Positions 1 through 10,746 of a DNA stretch of 64,000 nt are shown one piece after another. Below the pieces are notes generated by a model. That model was not told the DNA's origin. It saw nothing but the letters and a program-made list of their open reading frames with translations, and searched no databases. The first letter of the stretch is position 1. Every line of letters begins with the position of its first letter. A program made the position numbers and the translations under genes. The stretch is taken from assembly GCA_030849075.1 (NCBI GenBank), contig JASAOO010003516.1, positions 1 through 64,000 of the forward strand. The letters run 5' to 3'. This DNA is from Zelonia costaricensis (taxonomy: Eukaryota > Euglenozoa > Kinetoplastea > Trypanosomatida > Trypanosomatidae).

Positions 1-617
1 GTGACGGCGTCATCGCCGTGCTCGGGTGCGGGTTCTTGCATGGGCTGGAAGAGCTCAATGGTGGAGATTGATGTGGTTCCGTTGACGGTGCTCGGTGCTC
101 AGTTTGGTTTGGTGAGGATAGCCCGTTAGCGGATTGCAGGGAGCTCTACGAGCGGTGCGAACGGGACGCCTGACGTAGAGTAGTACTAAAAGCAGAGAAA
201 ATAGTGAGGGTGCGAGATGGTAAATAGGTTGGGGTGCGGGCGGTCAAGATCGGCACCGCGCGCTGGCGTTTTGTTTCGCAACGAGCGCAAGAGGAAGCAG
301 CGAAGAGGAGAGCTCGGATGTGTGTGTGGTTAACACTTCTTTTTCTTGCCAGTATGTGAGATCGACTGCTCAAACAATGAGGGGCATATAGATGTGGAGG
401 ATGAAGAGAGTAGTGGAAGTGTGTGGATGAAAGAGGAATACGAGGGAGTACGCTCCTCGAAACCGCGTACGCGATCTTGCCGGTCGCGGTTTGTTGATGG
501 GAGGTCTCATTTGCTTTCATTGGAGTGCCAAAGTGCGGAGGCCACCCTTCCGTGACTTTCAAGTCTCGCCCTTCCCCGTGTCGCTAGTTCTACCCCGTGT
601 TGTTTGGGCATGAAGGG
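1..617. other. Unassigned flank left of the retroelement
   Basis: I see no convincing reading frame here. It lies immediately downstream (minus sense) of the reverse transcriptase/RNase H part of the retroelement and could hold its 3' end, but no terminal repeat or recombinase motif could be recognised. Confidence 0.4.
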
Positions 618-1643
618 TCACAGCTTGAGCCATCCGCGGGGGTTCTCCAACGAGCGAATGTACGGGGCCGTGACCCTGTAGGGCAGGTGAGTGAGCATTT
701 CATGCAGCTCTGCATTTAACGCGTGACTCCCGGTGTAGCCTTTGCGAGAGGCGGAGAGAGCGGACGTGTTGTCCACGTGCAGGTGTACCACGGCGCCCGC
801 CTCCAGGAACTGACTGAAAAAGAAAAACGCACACCGAATTGCGCGGAGTTCCGCAGCGTTGATTTTGTGAGCGGCGTCAGTCCCCCAACGGCTTCCCGTG
901 ACGACGGTGCGTTTGGTGTGGCGGTCGATGCACACTGCACGCCACCCACCCAGCGTGGCGTCCGTGCAAAGGTCGTACTCCGTCGAGGCTACCGGAAGTC
1001 GCACCACTGGTCGAGGCTGGTTGGCGGCTGCGGCCGAATGCCACATGTCCAGCTCTCGTTGCGCACTGCGAGGCAACGCTGCCAAGGAAGAACCGTCCAG
1101 AACTCCTCGTGACCATTTGGCGAAGAGGCGTCGCGCCGACTTCAGGAGGAGCCAGTAGTGGTGGATGGGGAGCAGCAGCACCCTCGCCGCGAACCAGAGG
1201 CGCCCCAGCAGCCGCTGCGGCTGCTCCAATGTGAGGTTCTCCGTTGTGGCCACACAAATCTTCGCGTGCGTCCTCTTTCCGACGCTGAACGTTCCGGAGC
1301 AATGGTCAAAGACCACGCCAGCAAATGTGTACTTATTGGAGACGCTAGTCTCGTCCTCGTTGAGAGAGACGTGGTACTGTGCTGCAGCTGCTCGGGTAGC
1401 TTGCAGGGCGTACTCCACCGCATGTCGACCACCCGTCAATTGGATGTTGTCGATCCACACGTTCACCTTCGCGTGGGTTGCGGGTCGCTTGGCGTATAGG
1501 GGATGGCCGGCCAACGTCGCTGTCACCATCTGCATCACCTCTGGGCTAACGGCCAAGCCCATCGGGAGCACGGTTAGCTGAAACGTCGCGCCGTCCTTGG
1601 CTTTCAGACTAAACAGCAGCCGCAGGTGCGCTGGAAGCGGCAT
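618..1643 (-). pseudogene. Reverse transcriptase / RNase H fragment of the retroelement
   Basis: A 341-residue segment. The N-terminal part has RT features: the hydrophobic LPMGLAVSPEVMQ block (the LPxGLxxSP region of DIRS-type RTs) and VWIDNIQ at the position of the catalytic YxDD-like box. The second half is RNase H-like: an Asp in CTDATLGGW, a Glu in NAAELRAIRC and an Asp in LHVDNTSAL give the D-E-D set. The 5' edge is artificial: the DLNVF motif ending the previous frame joins to FFQMPLPAHL here if one base is removed near 1646-1650. The 3' edge is also broken: ENPRGWLKL then stop becomes an ENPADG-type motif, usual at the end of DIRS RNase H, after a 1-base shift in a run of Cs (minus sense). 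Confidence 0.75.
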
Positions 1644-1645
1644 CT

Positions 1646-2817
1646 GAAAGAAAGACGTTGAGGTCCCTGATGCCTCCGCCCCCCTCGTGCACGTACGCCC
1701 ACGGTTGAGTGTTCAGATTCATGTGGGCCAGGTAACCTTGATCTGCGAGCCACAGGCTGACTTGGCGAGGCCATAGAATGAACCGGCGGCGCAGTTGTCC
1801 TTTCTTCTCTTCGACAACCGTGAACGCCGAACCGAAGGTGGGCTGACTGACGGAGCTCTTCTCAACTACTCCCGCCTGGACGAGGGGGGCGCCATCGTCT
1901 GCATCCACCGTCGGCGTGGGGCCAGGATCCGCAAAGACGGTAGGGCACCGTTCGATAAGGCCCCAGATGTACTGCATGCGCGCTTGCATTTCGTGTCGCA
2001 TGGCGCATCGGCATGGGAGCTCCGCTTGCCCGCAGCGCCGTGTCCAGCAGCGTGAGCTCTTGGTGTCGCACCCCAGCTTGCGGAACACGTTGATGAGGTG
2101 CCGCGCATACGTGTGCTTGGCCTGCACCGACACCTCCATGACATGCACGAAAATCACCGCTGTATGATCGTCGACGGGCATGTCGTTCACCTCGGCGAAG
2201 CTCCATAAGCTCCGCATCTGGGACCACGTTGTGGTGCTCCAAATTGCCTGCATGTACTGCTCCACGCTTTGCTCGAGCGCATCATGGTCGACTCGTGGCT
2301 GTTGGCCGCGCATCGTCTGGCCACCGCGGCCGCCTTCTTGGAAGCGCGCCCCTGCTTGGGCTTCAAGATCGTGGTACATCAGCATGCCCATAGGCGAGAT
2401 GATGGTGTCGGTGCGAGCCCTCACCGTCGACAAGGTGAGTCCTGCACCCGCGCGTGTTTCGATCAGAAGGGCCGTGAATGCCTCGTTGACTGCGTCGGCC
2501 TCTTCGCAATTGGCCGGGTCACTGACTTCCACTCGCTTGAGTACTGTTGTGACCAGAGTCTGAAACCAGCGGAACGCCATTCCTTGCAGGGGTGTCCGCT
2601 GATAGTATGGGTTGACTCCGATAGCGCGGTAGAGCTCGTCGATGACGCTGTCCCAGGAACCGTAGCGGTCCAACAACAGGTACCATGTCCGGCCATCCTT
2701 CGTAGCGCGTGGCGTCGCTGTCTGCGAAACAGCCGTTTGAGGAGGGAGGGGAGCGTCATTCATGACCTGCTCAAAGCCGATGGACGGTGCAATTTGCTGG
2801 GTGACGGGTTGCGGCAC
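1646..2817 (-). pseudogene. Gag-like / RT N-terminal segment of the retroelement
   Basis: An open segment of about 390 residues without a convincing ATG of its own (the upstream-most start-like codon is GTG at 2817). It is not recognisable as a cellular family. Its C-terminal end (WPRQVSLWLADQGYLAHMN, then RDLNVF) is the entry to the RT domain, which continues in another frame from 1643. Its 5' end abuts a 13-G run at 2828-2840 where the frame is lost. The long central part with conserved Trp, Cys and Arg is probably the capsid-like or linker region, inferred only from position. Confidence 0.6.
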
Positions 2818-2849
2818 GACCGGCGGCGGGGGGGGGGGGGAACACTCCG

Positions 2850-3483
2850 TGGCATCGTTTGTGAGCGCCTCAGTAGCCGAATCTCCGCCTGGGGGGACTC
2901 GACCATCGCGCGCACCTGATCAATTTCGGCGACTTTCTGTTCCAGCCGCGTGTAAGCCGCGGACGATGCGTCGAGCAAGCGTTGCAGATCGTCCTCGCTG
3001 TGCATCATTTCCATCTCCAATTTCTGGAACGAGACGTACGCCTGGCCATCCCCTTAGGGTCCTGAGCTCAGCCCATGTCAAGTTACGTTTCTTCTCTTCC
3101 GTCGTGTGTTGGGCCAGCAGGAAAAACTCTTGCACAACGGTCTCGAGGCGCTTGCGATGCTCGTCGTCTTTCAGCTTCGTCAGGTGCCGTTCCGTCAGGT
3201 GAAGTTGGTCTCGCAGCAACGAAAGAATCGTGTCGTTGGGGTGCAGGAGTTCGACCTGGACAATGCCGCCGTGTCGTCCCCATTTGTCGTATTGGACCGT
3301 GTACTGTTCAAACGCCGTGTATGCTTCGTCGAAGTCGACAAACACGACGTGCTTAGAGGTTTCGTCTCAGAGGGCAATGCCGTGGGATGGCGCGTCGGCG
3401 GAGTCTTCCCAAACAAGCTCGACGGGCACCGGACCGGCTTGGCAAGTGAAGGCCAAAGTTGCGTAGGCTATGTTCGTGCTCAT
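2850..3483 (-). pseudogene. 5' gag-like ORF of the retroelement, interrupted
   Basis: It starts MSTNIAYATLAF at 3483 and reads to a TGA at 3367-3369. The same frame then continues with DETSKHVVFVDFDEAY to about 3050, so the TGA is a nonsense mutation and not a natural end. A further piece in another frame (about 3020 to 2850) is rich in Glu, Leu and Arg and looks like a coiled coil. The family is not recognised beyond its position upstream of the RT. Confidence 0.55.
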
Positions 3484-3564
3484 GGTGACTTTTGGCGGTG
3501 ACCTGTGTGTCGGATAGAGGACATGTGCGTCCGAGGGAGGGCTTGTGTGACTATGAGACTCCTC
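3261..3564. repeat. 304-bp direct repeat, copy 1
   Basis: It matches 3566-3869 base for base except at about three positions (e.g. G at 3271 versus A in copy 2; 'aagttgcg' versus 'aagttgag'). It ends exactly at the N at 3565. It contains the start codon and the first part of the retroelement ORF. Confidence 0.95.
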
Positions 3565-3565
3565 N
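3565..3565. other. Single N, assembly joint
   Basis: An ambiguous base exactly between the two 304-base copies. The position suggests two contig ends carrying allelic or paralogous copies of the same sequence were placed next to each other. Confidence 0.9.
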
Positions 3566-3869
3566 CAATGCCGCCATGTCGTCCCCATTTGTCGTATTGG
3601 ACCGTGTACTGTTCAAACGCCGTGTATGCTTCGTCGAAGTCGACAAACACGACGTGCTTGGAGGTTTCGTCTCAGAGGGCAATGCCGTGGGATGGCGCGT
3701 CGGCGGAGTCTTCCCAAACAAGCTCGACGGGCACCGGACCGGCTTGGCAAGTGAAGGCCAAAGTTGAGTAGGCTATGTTCGTGCTCATGGTGACTTTTGG
3801 CGGTGACCTGTGTGTCGGATAGAGGACATGTGCGTCCGAGGGAGGGCTTGTGTGACTATGAGACTCCTC
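3566..3869. repeat. 304-bp direct repeat, copy 2 (5' end of the retroelement)
   Basis: Second copy of 3261-3564. It contains a second copy of the ORF start (ATG at 3788-3786) and the same in-frame TGA (3672-3674). Beyond 3869 the sequence changes to a T run and unrelated spacer, so 3869 is probably the outer edge of the retroelement-derived sequence. Confidence 0.9.
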
Positions 3870-4518
3870 TTTTTTTTTTTTCACTGAGGGGGGAGAGAGA
3901 AGCGTGCTCGATCTCACTTACTGGCAGAAGGTAAAGAGGAGGACAGAGGAGGGAGATTGGATGGCCGTATCAAGAAGTATTCACCGTCCCAGCCTTTCCA
4001 TTTTCCGTAGTATCCAGTAGATTTAGCGCGCTGAGGCACCCTAATTTGTGAAGCAGTTTCGTTTTCTTGCGGCTCGCTTCGGCACTGCCTTCTCGCGCCA
4101 GTCCCAGAGCAGAGTCTCATCAGGTCGTCAGCACAGACCCACACACACACACACACAGAGACGCAAGACACACTTCACAGCTCAACATGCAACGTGATAT
4201 TTGTGAACAACTCTCTCTTCCCCTGAACGGCGCGGCGCTGCCGTTGCCAACACGATACCCCCCCCCCAACATGAGAAAAAAAAAAAAGAACCACAGCGAA
4301 GAGCATCTCCTCGAAAAGCGGACTTGAGGAATCCAGCAATCAAAGCAGCCTTCTTGCACTATGCAAGCGTGCGAGCACTTCGGCTGCACAGCGACGGTCT
4401 TTCACCGCTGCCACCACGCGGCGGACAAAAAGACGGCCGATGCGGCGGTCTGCGCACCCTCGCCGGCGCGCGGGCCACCTGCATCGGCACACGCATTTTA
4501 GGCCGTCGAGCAGAACCG
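3870..4518. other. Spacer downstream of the J-protein gene
   Basis: No gene seen. It contains a T run at 3870-3881, a short CA repeat near 4139-4158, and C and A runs near 4259-4287. In minus sense this is the 3' flank of the J-protein gene, into which the retroelement is inserted or against which it is joined. Confidence 0.5.
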
Positions 4519-5823
4519 CTACAACTTCATGAACTCCAGCGGCATGGAGAGGTCCTTGACGGGCAACTCGCCGCCCGTGACGAGACTGCGCTTCTTCAGC
4601 TTGCCAGAGGCGAGGTCCTCGGCGCGCTGCGCGATCAGCGCGGGCTGCAGCTCCGACTTCCCCGTCACGGCGACGCGCTGGCACATGCCCGTCTGCTCGA
4701 AGCGGAGGTTGCGCAGGGCTGCGAGGCAGGTCGTTGGCGCCCCTTTCGCCCCTCCGTCCATGTTCGTGTACTCGATAAACGTCCACTTCGTCGTGTTGGG
4801 GCTGTTTGCAGAGATGCACTTGAGCCCCTTGGCCACCAGCGCCCCCGCGTAGCCGGCGTCCGGTGCCGTCCACGGCGTCTCGCGTAGCGCCAGCTCCAGC
4901 TCCTTCTCGATCGAGCCGTAGTTCTCAAGGCGACTCTCCGAGTTGAACTCCCGCACAATCGGGCAGCGCTTGGGGATGTCGGCCTCCTTCATGTACTGGT
5001 AGCTGAAGCGCATCGAGGACACCTTGCGCGCCGCGATCGCGTCGGGGTCGTAGACGAACATGAATTCGCGGAAGTCCTCGAACTTGCGCTGTGTGGCGCG
5101 GCGATAGTTCGACTCCTCGCGAATGCGCAACGCGTCGATCTGCAGCTCCTTCGACTCCGGCGGCGTGCTGTACCTCTGCTTGAGATCCTGGTCCACCTCC
5201 ATCGGCATCGGCGGTGGCAGTCCCTCGTCCATGTTCTTCAGGCGCTGCTGCTTCTCGGCCAGCATGCGGTTGACGGTGTGGTAGCGCTCCACGCTATACA
5301 GCAGCACCGCGACTACAGACCCGATCGAGATGGCAATCTCAGACCCGCTGAAGAAAAAGAGCATCTCGCCGAACAGGGTGCGCTTGCGCGGGGCCTGCCG
5401 CCGCGCACGGTCCTCGGCGGCGTGTCGCTCGCGCTCGCGCTGCTCATTCTCCCTGCGCACCCGCTCGTTGCGCTCCTCCCAGAAGGCACCGCCGGTTGGG
5501 GCGGCACGGCCCTGGCGAAAGCGCGAGGACGAGGACGAGGTGGACGACGACGACGTGGAGTCGGCCTTTGCGCTGCCAGCGCTGCTGCCGCCTGCCGATT
5601 GCCGATACTCGGCGCGCAGCTGGCGGTAGGCGGCGTTGATTTCGCGGAACTTGACGGGGTCGCCGTGCTCGACGTCGGGGTGGTAGCGCTTGGTGAGCTC
5701 GTAAAAACGTTGGCGGACCTCCTCGAAGGGCGTGCTCGGGTCAACGCCGAGGACGTGGTGTGGACTCAGCGGCCCAGCCTCCCCCGCCTGCACCACCAAG
5801 CATTGCACGGTTCGGCGCAGCAT
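4519..5823 (-). CDS. J-domain protein, probably mitochondrial and membrane-anchored
   Basis: 434 residues from the ATG at 5823. Residues 1-14 are basic and hydrophobic (MLRRTVQCLVV), like a trypanosomatid mitochondrial presequence. A J domain follows at about 18-75 with the HPD loop at 48-50, which in J-proteins stimulates the ATPase of an Hsp70. There is no Gly/Phe or zinc-finger region, so it is a type III J-protein. A Ser-rich linker (about 80-102) and a charged Arg/Glu stretch (115-148) precede a hydrophobic segment at about 157-177 that could span a membrane. The C-terminal 250 residues (soluble, ending LEFMKL) match no family I recognise. The frame stays open upstream to 6237, but that part is low-complexity and the ATG before the presequence is preferred. 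Likely role: local recruitment of mitochondrial Hsp70. The client is unknown. Confidence 0.85.
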   Translation of the reverse strand: MLRRTVQCLVVQAGEAGPLSPHHVLGVDPSTPFEEVRQRFYELTKRYHPDVEHGDPVKFREINAAYRQLRAEYRQSAGGSSAGSAKADSTSSSSTSSSSSRFRQGRAAPTGGAFWEERNERVRRENEQRERERHAAEDRARRQAPRKRTLFGEMLFFFSGSEIAISIGSVVAVLLYSVERYHTVNRMLAEKQQRLKNMDEGLPPPMPMEVDQDLKQRYSTPPESKELQIDALRIREESNYRRATQRKFEDFREFMFVYDPDAIAARKVSSMRFSYQYMKEADIPKRCPIVREFNSESRLENYGSIEKELELALRETPWTAPDAGYAGALVAKGLKCISANSPNTTKWTFIEYTNMDGGAKGAPTTCLAALRNLRFEQTGMCQRVAVTGKSELQPALIAQRAEDLASGKLKKRSLVTGGELPVKDLSMPLEFMKL

Positions 5824-7040
5824 GACGCCTCTCTTCTTCTTCGTTTCAGGACCGGTGTCTGATGAATCGCAAGGCGCCCCCTCTCCCCCTCTCCCACAGG
5901 AGATGGCAAACCTACTGTGCACGAGAAGTCTAAATGACAGAGCACACAACCTCGAGCGTGCGACTCTGTCCGCTACTGGGTTTGGTGCTTTGGGCAAGGG
6001 ATATGGCAAGGAATCGGCGCTCGATGCGCCAGAGGGCAGATGTCCACTACACGGGGACGCACAAGAAGACAAGCCGGAGTGGGGGGATACACAGGTGGGA
6101 GCAGGGAACGCGGTGACGCAGCGCCAAGCGGCAGAGGAGGAGGGGAGGGGAGAAACAGAGTGTGGTGAATGAGGAACAACACGCAAGCCCTGACTAGAAG
6201 CGCTCAATGTAGTGCAGTCGCGCAACCGTGGCGGCAAAGCTAAACCAAGAAAAAAAGAGGAATGCAGAAAGCGGGAAAGAGCTGAAGAGCCCAGGTCTCA
6301 ACAGAGAGGCGAGGGGTCCGAGGGAGGGAGGGGGAGGGTCGCGCTGCGCTCAGCTACGGGAGCGAGCGTCGCGGTCCGGGGAAGCAGGTCGGGTGCGAAG
6401 CAGACAGAAAGAAGGGTAGAGTGGAGGAGGAGATCGAAGAGAAGACGCACTGCGACAGGACACAACAAGACCGCCTGTTTGTAGCTCTGCTACGCGTGCT
6501 GCTCTCAAGCCAAAAAAAGCAAGAGGAGAGAGGTAAGACTGTACGTGCTTCTACGTGTGTGATAGATAGCCGCACACGGGGTGCACTTGAGTGAATCCGC
6601 AACAAGGGGGGGTGCAAAGAGAAGAAGGTGATGGGGGAGGGCGAGCTGGAAATGACGCGGGCCGTTGGGGCTGCGGTGGCTGGGTACGCACTGCACGATC
6701 GTGTGTTTGCTAATATGCCGCTCCAAGGCGGGTGCGCACGTGCGCCGAGGCAAGTCCCTCGCACGGGCGGTGATGACGGTGGCCTACTGTCGAGAGTGAG
6801 ACCGAGTTGTGCGGTGAGGTCTACGGTGGACGACGGAAAGGAACAGGAGAAGGAAAATAAAAAGCTAGTGTGTGGGTCGGCGTTCAGATGATAGGTCGCG
6901 ATGGTCCGCGGAAACGGTGCGGCGAGGCGATAAGCTACTTGAGCACAGGAGATGCCGCTTGCGGAGTGCAAAGGCAAAGGAAGAAGACTTGTCGAGTAGG
7001 CTGGAAGCGGTTTTGGATTGTGGCTCTGTTGCGTATGTGC

Positions 7041-7095
<55 letters not shown>

Positions 7096-10000
7096 ATCAC
7101 ACCTACAGTACTAGCGTTGACGAGAAGGCGGGGTTACGCAGCAGAGGAGTGCAAGCAGTGACAGACATGAACCAAAGTTGCTCCATGAGTGACTTCTCTT
7201 TTAAAAACGCGCATGCACTTGCCCGCGCGATTCTTGCTCTTCTCTCTGGCGAGGAAAAAGGTCCAGGAGAGTCGAAGTCGATGCGAGTCGTTCGCGCTGT
7301 CACCGTCGTGGCAACCACCTACAGGTTTCAACTCTGCGCGAGCGATGGAGGCACCACCGTCTGAGGACTCCAGAGGTGTCCTGTCTCGGCGTTTGGACGG
7401 GCTGATGAGATTCTAGCGCATTGCAGCTGCTCGCCGGCCCCGTCAACGGAAACTACTTCCTTGGTGCACCTCACGATTCCTGCACAATGGACAGCGGGTA
7501 AACCCACGGCAGCGCACCACCATTCAGCTCTGCTGAGACGGGATGCGCAGCCTGCCTCTCGTGCCGAACTGTATTTTGGTGTTGTCCGTTGAAGCTGTCG
7601 TGTTTCTTCTTTTCCGTTTGTCCAATTTCTTTTTTTCCGGGGGAGTTAATTGGACGTGCCGATTTATCTCAAACACGAGTTTGCTGGCCGGCTACTTCTC
7701 CTTGTGTATTCACTTGAGGTCAATGCGGAGAGAAGGGCACGCGGAAGAGGAGCGGAGAGCGCACGAAGCGCGAAAGCTCAAACCTGTGAGGCCGCTGAAA
7801 AGGAGGGGAAAGGGGGAGAGGGCAACCCAGCTCATATCCTTCGAGATGGCGCGACTGTCCCGTGCAAGCACAGAAAGGCAAGCGCCGTACAGAGTCCCTA
7901 TGAGCACGACAAAAAGAGAAATTCCCGTTTGCCCTTTGCCCCCCCCCTCCCACTCGCTGAACAGCGTCGCGCTCGCGTCCGTCTGGCCTGCTTCCATTGC
8001 CTCTAATGCGCCGCTTCTCCCATCCCCCATACTGCGCCACCCTGGCCTTTTCACTTGCTCCTTTTGTTTTTGGTTCTTCGCTTAACCCTGTGTCCTGTCC
8101 ACTACTGCCTGCCGGCAAGATCGGCGATCTTGACAAAACAAACGAAAACGGGCAGCGCCGAGGCGAGGGTATAACCACGGCACGCCAAGCACGTGGACAA
8201 GAAGGAAGTTGACTCGCGACGAGAGCTGTGGAGCCACAGTCACAGGAGAACGCGAGGTGCACCCCCGTCACATACACACACACACACCGTACCACGGAGG
8301 GAGGGTGGCTGCAGTTCTGTGGAACGATGATGCAAAAAAAGAAAAAAAGGAGCGACTGGTGGGCTGGAGGGTGAAGAAGGGACAGAGGGGTAGAGAAGGC
8401 GCAGAGGCTTCTATGAGCGTCCAAGAGTGAGAAAGCAAGAACTCAAGTAATGGAGAAGGAGAAGAAAAAAGAAAAGGCACGGAAATAGACGGAGCTGTGC
8501 GGTGAGCACGCCGTGAGAGATGAAAAGAGAGGGGAGGAAGGGAAAAGGGCCGTGCCAAGCAAAGGCGTCGCCAGCGTAGAAGCACGGTGTCGTGGCAAAA
8601 CTAAATGTCTTGGCGCGAAAGGGCCGCCTGACTTGCGCTGGCGATTTCCCTCCTTTTCTCTGTCTCCTTCAATTTCCTGCTGTTCTTTCCTCTCGTGTTG
8701 TCCATATTTGTTCTCTGTGTTTTCTTCTTTGCTGTTTGTTTTCTCGGTTGCTTTGCTCCGCTGCACGTGGATGCTCCTTTTTGTTTTCGCTCCTTGTTGC
8801 GCGTGCTGGTGCGTGTGAGTGCAGACGCACAGAACAGGCACGTCCACGTGAACAAGAAAACTCAAAGAAAAAACCACTTCAGCACACACGCACACATAAA
8901 CAAGGACACACACACGCACAAACCTACGTACCGTCACGAGCAAATCGCAAACCTGGGAATGCGACGTCAAAAGCAAGAGGCTGAGCCACATAAGCAAACC
9001 GGTACAGGTGTGCTTTAGCGAAGAAAGGAGAGGAGAAAAAGGGCACCGGCTCCACTGAAGCAAGCCAGCGCAGGTGCAACGAAGAAGCACTAAAGGGGCC
9101 AACCTTCAGCTAGAGCGGCGTCAGCGTGCACATGAGAGAGGAGGAAGATGGGTCGGAGCAGGGAACGGCTCGTGCCCCTGTGCGCGGCTGAAGCATCACC
9201 GACCTCCTCACGCACGTACCCGTAAGCACAGATATGTGTGTGTACATGAGCGTGTGTGTGTGGGCGAGTGAAGGCGGGCTTGTGTGTCTGGGTGGAGGTG
9301 TGTACGGGCGTCTCCCCGACAAAGGGGCTGACGACGCTCAGGGAGCTACACAGAGAGAGAGAGACGAGAAGTAGATGCCAAAACAACAGAAAAAAACAAC
9401 AACTGAAGCTGTGTGAAGCGAGGAAATCGACATGACCAAGGAAACTCCACTTTGGAGGATCAAAACGTCACAACACACACACCACCACCGAAGAAAAAAA
9501 CCACACACACACACCATCGACAAGGGAGGGGAACAGGAAAGAGACGGGGGCGGAAAAGCCAGTCGCGGTGCCTCATACCACAAGTGTGAAAGCCAAAGAG
9601 CTCAGGGGCCCAACAAAACAGGGAAAAGGGAGGGCGCACAGCGCTGGGGAGCAAAAACAAAACGTGGGGACAGATCAGAGGTTGACTGTGCGACCCCCTC
9701 GCGCAGAACAAAAAAAGAAAAGCAACTCAACACGGCAAGATGAAAAAACCGCGAGGGGGGCACATTTTAGCCAATCTGAGAGGAGAAAAAAAACTTTTTG
9801 GTTTGGTGGGTTTTTTTGTTTGTAGAATTTGGTTCTGTACTTTTTTTTTATTTTCTGTTTTTTTCAAGTTTGGGTTTTTTGTTTGATGAAGAGGTAGGCA
9901 AGGGGGGAGCAGGGCATCATCCGCTCCGGCCCTGTCCCCCTCATTTCCCTTTATCTCCCCCTCTTGCATCGTCCTTCCTGGTCTACACGTGAAGGCTGAA

Positions 10001-10746
10001 TAGCTTGCCCTGTCGCACTCTCTCGACAGGGCAACAGAGAAAAAAGAAGGAGAACATAGAGGAGAAAATGGACGTGAGACGCGGACAAAAAGGAAAGGGG
10101 AGCCAAAGAGGGCGGGTCGTGAACCTCACAGAGACCAAGCGAAGAAAGAGAATGGAAACAAGAGAAAAAAAGCTTGAAGGAAAACAGAACAAAAAAAAAG
10201 AGCGTGAAAAGGGGCCGGAAAGTCAACGCGCTCGCGTACGGGTAGACACACACGGCGACTGCCAAAAGCGAGAGGAGCGAGAAAATGGCGAGGGGCGATG
10301 GGCGGGGGGGGGGTGGGGGGCAGGCTACACCGCGGGTACAGAGCGAAATGCTCGCACCACTCTCTTCATGCTTTCTTGTGCGACCCGCGCACTCCACTCG
10401 TTCGAGTTAGGGGGTTTTCCGGAGTTAGAAACGAGGTGAGGCACGCGGACGAGACACACGAAAAAAAAGAAGAAGAAATCGGCGGCATTCCTTCGCACCA
10501 AACAAAGGTTGCGACGCCACTCGTTGTCGAGGCGATCCCTTCCGAATCTCCGCCTTCACGTTTCCTTGTTTGTTGTTCTCCTTCCAAGCGTTCAGTGGCA
10601 GTACGAATTGCTCGACGTCATCTCCTCCTACACCACAACACACGCACACACACACACAAACACCAACACACGCAACCGCACGCACGCACACCCACTTGGC
10701 AAGGTGAGCACAGCAGTGCGCGCGAACGGGCAAAGCGATGCGCACT
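5824..10746. other. 4.9-kb spacer between J-protein and helicase genes
   Basis: No protein gene could be supported. The minus strand carries pyrimidine-rich runs near 6128-6160, 8440-8560 and 10040-10300. The first is a plausible trans-splice tract for the J-protein mRNA. Two stretches (about 7550-7680 and 8640-8815) have the opposite bias, with pyrimidines on the plus strand. In minus sense most of this interval would be the 3' untranslated region of the helicase mRNA. Confidence 0.5.
7043..7092. repeat. TG dinucleotide microsatellite
   Basis: About 24 uninterrupted TG units (CA on the transcribed sense). It is the longest dinucleotide run in the window and is probably length-polymorphic. 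Confidence 0.95.

Larger units (their letters stand above)
618..3564 (-). mobile_element. Degenerate DIRS-like retroelement (TATE/VIPER type), gag-like region plus RT-RNase H
   Basis: A minus-strand coding region in several broken segments. It starts at an ATG at 3483-3481, runs through a gag-like region, and ends in a reverse transcriptase with RNase H. Trypanosomatid DIRS-like elements (TATE, VIPER) encode this RT-RH type, and TATEs are known from Leishmania (Viannia) and related genera; assignment to TATE is from motif style, not from a search. Lesions visible in the sequence: an in-frame TGA at 3367-3369; a frame change near 3020-3060; a frame change at the 13-G run at 2828-2840; a 1-base shift near 1646-1650; and a shift in a C run (minus sense) near 637-641. 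The copy cannot make intact proteins. No tyrosine recombinase was recognised. It shares the orientation of the host genes. Confidence 0.75.

Noticed and set aside
5824..6237. N-terminal extension of the J-protein frame
   Set aside because: The extra 138 codons are Ser/Pro/Cys-rich, overlap a strong splice tract and precede the presequence-like Met; they are probably 5' leader.
6354..7100. 248-codon minus-strand frame containing a His-Thr repeat
   Set aside because: The repeat is the translated TG microsatellite; the remainder is low-complexity.
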